From: Sistotremastrum niveocremeum HHB9708
Lineage: Eukaryota; Basidiomycota; Agaricomycetes; Sistotremastrales; Sistotremastraceae
NCBI GenBank assembly: GCA_001630475.1
Contig: KV419397.1
Location: 937,758-1,001,757 of the forward strand
Length of the DNA stretch: 64,000 bases
Direction of reading: 5' to 3'
A model generated the notes under the pieces. That model was not told where the DNA came from. It saw only the letters and a program-made list of their open reading frames with translations, and made no database searches. Positions 58,909 to 64,000 of this stretch are shown piece by piece. Made by a program: the position numbers and the translations under genes. Positions within the stretch are counted from its first letter, which is position 1. Each line of letters opens with the position of its first letter.

Positions 58909-60322
58909 TCAGTGCGCTGTGGTGTCGATCTGAACCCGCCTTATTAATAAATGACCCTTGTAATCCACGACCAGGGTCCATTCCATGATAGGGCTGTCGC
59001 CAGCCGATTCATACAGTGCTTTCAATGTGCGCACCCGGAACCTGCCTCCTGAGCGATCGGTGGACTCGGTCTTTTTCAGCTCTGCCAGCCTGAGTTGTGG
59101 TCTAACTTGTGGAAACAATTGACGGAAACTGCAGAAAGCGGTTTCGATAGACGCATTGGACAGCGTCGGGAGCTCGATATTCCCAAACTGCGTAATGCCT
59201 TCGCGAGATCTTTCAAATAGACCCAAGTACTGGAGGTTTGGAAGACGCCACGCGAAATCTTCTTGTGCTGACCGTAGCATTGCCTGAGCATATGATTGGA
59301 TTCGATTTACAGATAATGACGTTTCAGGAACTTACCACGGAACGTTGATCCAAAGAGAGACCTTCCAGGTGTTGAAGAGAAGGAAAAGTCTTCACAAGAA
59401 CCTTCAATACTTGCGCATCTAACGAAATCGTAGTCTTAGTTCTGAAGATACTCAGAGAAATCCCGAGATGAGTAACGTTCTGGAATGAACACTCGAGCAG
59501 GTCCAGTCTGCTGACGAAATCGTCTTGATCGGAGAGCAACATAGGTTTCTCTGGTGACCAATGTCTGATAGACTTCAAGTTTGTGCATGCTTTGAGCAGC
59601 CTCAGCTCTCCAACATGTCCTTCGAAATGGGTAACGTGAGCGAGTTGATCTGGATGGGGTGCTGAGAGCAAATCTTCATTCCGGGATCCATACCTCACCA
59701 TACTCATCCTTCGAAGTCCTGCCTGCCGTGTCACAAACCTGGACAGGAGTTGCTGCTGTGCATCCAACTCCGAAAGCTCCCGAGTCTCTAAATGCAAGCA
59801 CTCGAGGTCGGGAAACTGGAGAGTCATCAGCTTAGGAAGAATTGAGGACTTCTTCCCGTAAAAGCTGAGCGAAAGCGTTCGCAGACGAGGCGTAAGCGAC
59901 AGAATCTCTTCCACATGGGCATTGAGAAGTTCAAGACTCTCTAGGTCTTGTGCTGACGGACGGATGCTGCGAAGATCAACGCACAGAGTTCTGACGTAAA
60001 TGCCATAGCTTGAATTGGGGTTCTTCAGTAGCTGGAGGATATTAGCCGCTCTTTCTGTCACTTCGGGGAAGTAAGTCCAAACCAACGGCGCGCGCGCCAG
60101 GTTTAGTGATAAGTCGGACCATATCAACGGGGTCACTTCAGCTCTCCACGTCTTCGAGACGAGGGAGAGAGTGAAAAGCGTACTCAAATGAGTACGCCTC
60201 TTTGTTATGCCATCTCTGATTTGGCGGTCCAGAGTCAAAGTCACCAGTTCTGTTGCAGTTACTTCATACTCAACTAGTGACTTGGCGATGCCCCCGAAAA
60301 TCTCTGGTGGAAATGTGATCAT
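58909..60322 (-). CDS. F-box-like/leucine-rich protein F16, two exons
   Basis: 453 aa; exons 60322-59336 and 59283-58909 (52-nt intron GTAAGT...TCAG, phase 0). MITFPPEIFGGIAKSLVEYE; core LFTLSLVSKTWRAEVTPLIWSDLSL; body YGIYVRTLCVDL, TPRLRTLSLSF, FPDLECLHLE, FQNVTHLGIS. Exon 1 ends LDQRSV; exon 2 AMLRSAQEDFAWRLPNLQYL with AFCSFRQLFPQVRPQLRLAELKKTE. Tandem duplicate of F15 over the whole length. It is the last F-box gene before TRL1. Confidence 0.82.
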
Positions 60323-60951
60323 GGGATGTTATCCCGATGATAGCACAGCGTTTAGGATGCAAAATGTGAGGAAATGGAATGGGACTCGCTCGCGGTTGGG
60401 CTGTGTCTGCGTCCAAGTTGGGATTCGAAGGCGGGAGTTCGACTAAATGTCGTCAACGCTGCCTCCGGTAGAATCTTGAGGATGGTAAGGGCTGGTCTTC
60501 AGCTGGAGTGAACCTTGAGTCGATGAGCCTGTATTATATATAGGGAGCGGACTTTCAATAGTCCGAGTCATCAAGAATCAAGATGGTTAGCCGTCAAAGC
60601 CGTCAAAGCCGTCAAAGCCAACCAGCATGAGTCCGAGTCATCTCTGTATTGGGACTAATTGATATACGTATCTTCAACACATAATTTGAGTCATCATCGT
60701 CAGACCCGGGCCATGTTCATTTATATCGGCAAGACGGGCACTAAGTTGATCAGCTTTCAAAAGTCCATGACTTGTGATCAGGAGGAAACCCTCAATGAAG
60801 ACGGATACAGTAAATTCCATTGCGAATGTTCCATAATGATACATGTATAGGAGTGGTGAACGACAGAAAACTGAGCAGAGCAATGGTTCGACCTCAATGA
60901 CAGGGATAAATGCAAACTTTGAGAAGAAACACAAACAGTAGCCCTAGGCGA
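60323..60951. other. F16 promoter / TRL1 3' region
   Basis: 629 bp. Holds the small tandem repeat at 60590-60616 and a TATATATAG box at 60536, about 210 bp upstream of F16. No gene. Confidence 0.5.
60590..60616. repeat. Minisatellite GCCGTCAAA x3, flanked by a direct repeat
   Basis: Three perfect 9-bp units GCCGTCAAA and a partial fourth. On both sides lies GTCCGAGTCATC (60561-60572 and 60631-60642), a 12-bp direct repeat bracketing the array in the F16 upstream region. Confidence 0.7.
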
Positions 60952-63838
60952 TCATCTCATCCCGCGAATCCTGCCTCTTGCTTCAATACCACCTTCCCCA
61001 ATCTCGATTATTCCCTCCTTTCCATTCGACCCTGAGCTGGGAAAAGTCCCCTTCTTCCAGCTAGCAATGACGTCTCCCGCCTCAACAGGCTTGACGCCGC
61101 TGTCCCTTGTCCCAACAGTGATATGCATTCGCTCCTTCACCTCCTTCGGTATCTCATTCAATACCCCCTGAGCGCGCGGATCCACTCCGCTCTCTTGTGC
61201 ACCGTCATTATGAGCTTTATTCGATGAAGCGGTAGTAGTGGATTGTATAGGAGCGAGAGAGGTAGGTGAGATGGAGAGTGCGATGAGCCGAGGTGTGAAC
61301 AGAATGTGTGAGATTGTGAATCGGAAGAGCGCGCTTCCATTTTCGGAATTGGTGAAGCTTTCGAGGGTATCCCATAAGGGCTTTGCAGTCTCATGATCAC
61401 TTGCGGAGGACGAAAGGGAAGCGGAGTGGACGAGGGTGATATGCGGGTCGAAGGTTATACGGCCGGATGATTTAAGTGATTCGAAGAGGGTTTGGAGTGA
61501 GGGTGGAATTGAGGGATGGGATAGGTGCTTCTTGAGGCTGCGTTCGAGATCGAGCTCGACGTTGAAGCCGTAATAGCGAGCTTCCTTAGCTTTCTTCTTC
61601 TTCTTCCCCTCTGTTACTTCCACCTGCTCCTTCGTCTCGGGTTTAGATTTCGATTCGGATTTGGTCTTCGACTTCGCTCCTTTTTCGTCCTTGTCGACAA
61701 CGTATCTCCTCACGAAACCCACCGCTTCGCCCATCCTCTCCCCATCCGGAATAGCATCGCCCATCCCAACATTTTCATCCCCACTCATGATATCCCAAAG
61801 CCCCTTCACGGCCCTAGATACACCCTCATCCAACCCCTCCTCTAAATCCATCTCAACGACATCATCCAATTCGCCTTCCTGCACCTCCTCCCGTCCACGA
61901 ATAAACATCCATACAACCTCCTCATGCTGCTTCCCCCCATCTTCATCAGGGATCAACTTCAGATGATTATCACCCCTCTCGGTGATTCGATCAGAACATA
62001 TCCGGTGAACAGTACCAAGCGGAAGATTTGTCTCTTCCGGGTTCAGAGACCAATTCAACCCGACTAACCGAACCTTCGTCCCACTCCGTCGCTCGTAGTC
62101 CTTCGCTACCGTCCGTAATGCATCTCGGTGTTGCGCCAAGTGATTATTTTTATCCGCGATGACCACTTTCGTATCGGGCTTAGTGAGGAGAGCAGCAACG
62201 TTTCCTTCGAAGACTTTGGCTGCGTTCTTCTTCTGTTTGACAGCGTCGGATTGGGTGTGGGTCCAGGTAGGGAAGAGATGCGTGAGGGCGAGTGCGATGG
62301 ATGTTTTACCGCACCCGGGTATGGCGATGGGTACGATGATCGTCTTCACTTGCTGCTTCTTCTGTCCCTCCTTTCCGACAGCGGTAGTATCTGTGGAAGA
62401 GGAATCGGCTTTGGGAACGCGTTCTCCGCGTTCCTTTGCGAGAGCTTTCACGCCCTCGTCGCTCGCTAACCATTCTAAGAATCGCTCGCGATTCCGAATG
62501 ATACCGCGCTGTTTGACGTATCCCTCGAACTCGCTTACATCGCGGATTATCTCCTTCTTGACCCAGTCCATATAAACCCGGGTTTCGGGCCGTTTTGATC
62601 TGGCCTTAGATGGCGCGGCAGCCATCAGTGCTCCTTCCCCTGCCTGTACGAATACATCGAATCAGCCCAGATCATAGGGAAGGGGAGCGAGCAAACTGAC
62701 CTTGGAGAACGTCGAAAGGAGATTCTTCGTGATCTCACGCCAATCACGATACATCATATACGGCTCGTCGAATTTAACTTTAAAGAAGAACGAAGCACCG
62801 TCGTCATAAGGCGGATTATCACGCTTTCCAACTTTCTCGGTAGAGTGTTGGACGTGAGTACGGACGACAAAGCCTTCGACAGCTTCGTCCTTCCATTTTC
62901 CTGTGCGAGAGACTTCATCTGTGAATTGACGGACGTCTGAGATGGTGGCAAGCGTGAATGAGGGTGTGGGGATGAATCCCCATTCTTTGGCGAAGCCTTC
63001 TACGGTTGTTATCGATTCTGTTGCGGAGGAAGAAGTAGAGGTCGGAGGATCAGTTGCGGAAGATAATGTGGAGGACGACGAAGGGAGAGTCTGGAATGCG
63101 AGACTCGAGTGGTTTATGCCATGTAAATGAAGTCCGGTGACGTTCTGTGCGTAAGGCAGAACGTGCTCTTCGAATGAATCGTCACACAGCTAATCGTAGT
63201 CGCATCTCAGCAAACGTGAAAGCTGCATTGGCTAAAGCCGAAGACGAACCTCTGCAACAGCTGTCCAATTATTATCCCACAGCACGCTGGCAAGGTCCTC
63301 TTTCGTCTTCCCCACTGACGCGAGATGTCTTTCGAGATGGCGTTCACCCACTTGTGCGTGGCTTTCTTCGACGCCTTTGATGGGCCCCAATGAATGTTTC
63401 GAGGTTATGAGGAGTTGGGTTTGGGAAAGTGCTGCGATGAATATTATGCAGCCGTTCGATTTCAGCGTAAGTGTATAGGGGGGTTTCGTATGCCTCTCAA
63501 TCGCATCCCACTGATCAACCGAATTTCCATCAACCAACTGGAGAGTTGCATGACCAGGAGAAAGAACATACAGTCGTCCAAGGCACCTCTCCAATATTGA
63601 AAAATTTATCGTAACCCCTTGCAATAATCCTTTCATCAGCGCCATCGCTTGTGAAGAGCCCTCTCGCCAGCGTAGGAAATGGACTGGGTACATCATAGTA
63701 CTTGAACTCATTCATTTTCCACGAACGGATCGTGATGGATGAGTCGGCGGGAGCTTCATAGGTCGACGAGCGTATTAACTTGGGATTTTTGCGAGAGATT
63801 TGATGAAGCTTCTGGATCAGGTCTGTATCAGACATCAT
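60952..63838 (-). CDS. TRL1: Fungal tRNA ligase Trl1 (ligase-kinase-phosphodiesterase)
   Basis: 911 aa; exons 63838-63572, 63537-63250, 63189-62701 and 62643-60952. Domain order as in yeast Trl1. N-terminal ligase with the nucleotidyl-accepting Lys in LKSNGCIIFIA (Lys about 115), plus EGFVVRTH and FFFKVKFDEPY motifs. Polynucleotide kinase with P-loop PGCGKTS (about 457-463). C-terminal 2H cyclic phosphodiesterase with the two HxT motifs HITLVHS (about 749) and HITVGTRD (about 855). It joins tRNA halves after intron removal and, in yeast, the HAC1 mRNA of the unfolded protein response. A Lys/Ser/Glu-rich linker interrupts the kinase-phosphodiesterase region. Two ATGs are adjacent at the start. 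Complete. Confidence 0.92.
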
Positions 63839-64000
63839 CTTGGTCGTCGTGCTCGTTTTGAAGCGGATGTGTTGGGCCTGGCGATGGCGTGGACTGAGGG
63901 CTCGTAAATCGACTAACGCTGGTCGGGAAAGGACGAGGCGAAGCTGTGGGGAGACATGAGCGAATAAAGCCAGAGTCTTATAATCGACTCGAACACAGCC
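63839..64000. other. TRL1 upstream region
   Basis: 162 bp to the window end; no feature seen beyond the likely promoter of TRL1. Confidence 0.4.

Overview
The window is nuclear DNA from a filamentous fungus, almost certainly a basidiomycete of the Agaricomycetes. Genes are compact and split by many 48-75 nt GT-AG introns. Basidiomycete-style gene families are present: F-box-like/leucine-rich families, a large carboxylesterase with tiny exons, and a zf-PARP/AT-hook protein. Intergenic DNA is CT-rich near genes. I cannot name the species. All exon coordinates come from reading splice sites by eye. Apart from the two F-box genes noted as exceptions (F5, F13), every joined CDS is an exact multiple of three.

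Layout. (1) 1-6.1 kb: four minus-strand F-box-like genes (F1 partial, F2-F4). A 613-bp non-autonomous DNA transposon sits in the leader of F1. (2) 7.0-19.9 kb: conserved plus-strand genes: an RPAP1 homologue, an allantoate/pantothenate-type MFS transporter, a zf-PARP + AT-hook chromatin protein, ribosomal protein eS26, and a secreted type-B carboxylesterase/lipase with 17 exons. (3) 19.9-27.3 kb: three plus-strand F-box-like paralogues (F5-F7); F5 has lost the start codons kept by its sisters. (4) 27.3-33.0 kb: a gene-poor 5.7 kb stretch leading to a Zn2Cys6 transcription factor (33.0-35.3 kb). (5) 36.7-38.2 kb: an FAD-dependent D-amino-acid oxidase on the minus strand. (6) 40.7-60.3 kb: nine more F-box-like genes (F8-F16), all minus strand except F8. 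A phosphatidylserine decarboxylase lies among them on the plus strand. F13 is split by a 98-bp perfect fold-back element. (7) 61.0-63.8 kb: the fungal tRNA ligase Trl1 on the minus strand.

The dominant theme is a lineage-expanded F-box-like family: 16 members in 60 kb, dispersed between housekeeping genes. Members share a degenerate N-terminal F-box, a leucine-rich middle, a C-terminal module ending in an LFPxI-type motif, and one phase-0 intron at the same place. F2 and F3 have lost that intron and F10 has gained an extra one. By analogy with known F-box proteins they are probably substrate receptors of SCF ubiquitin ligases; this is inference from family. No tRNA, rRNA, CRISPR or virus-like element was found.
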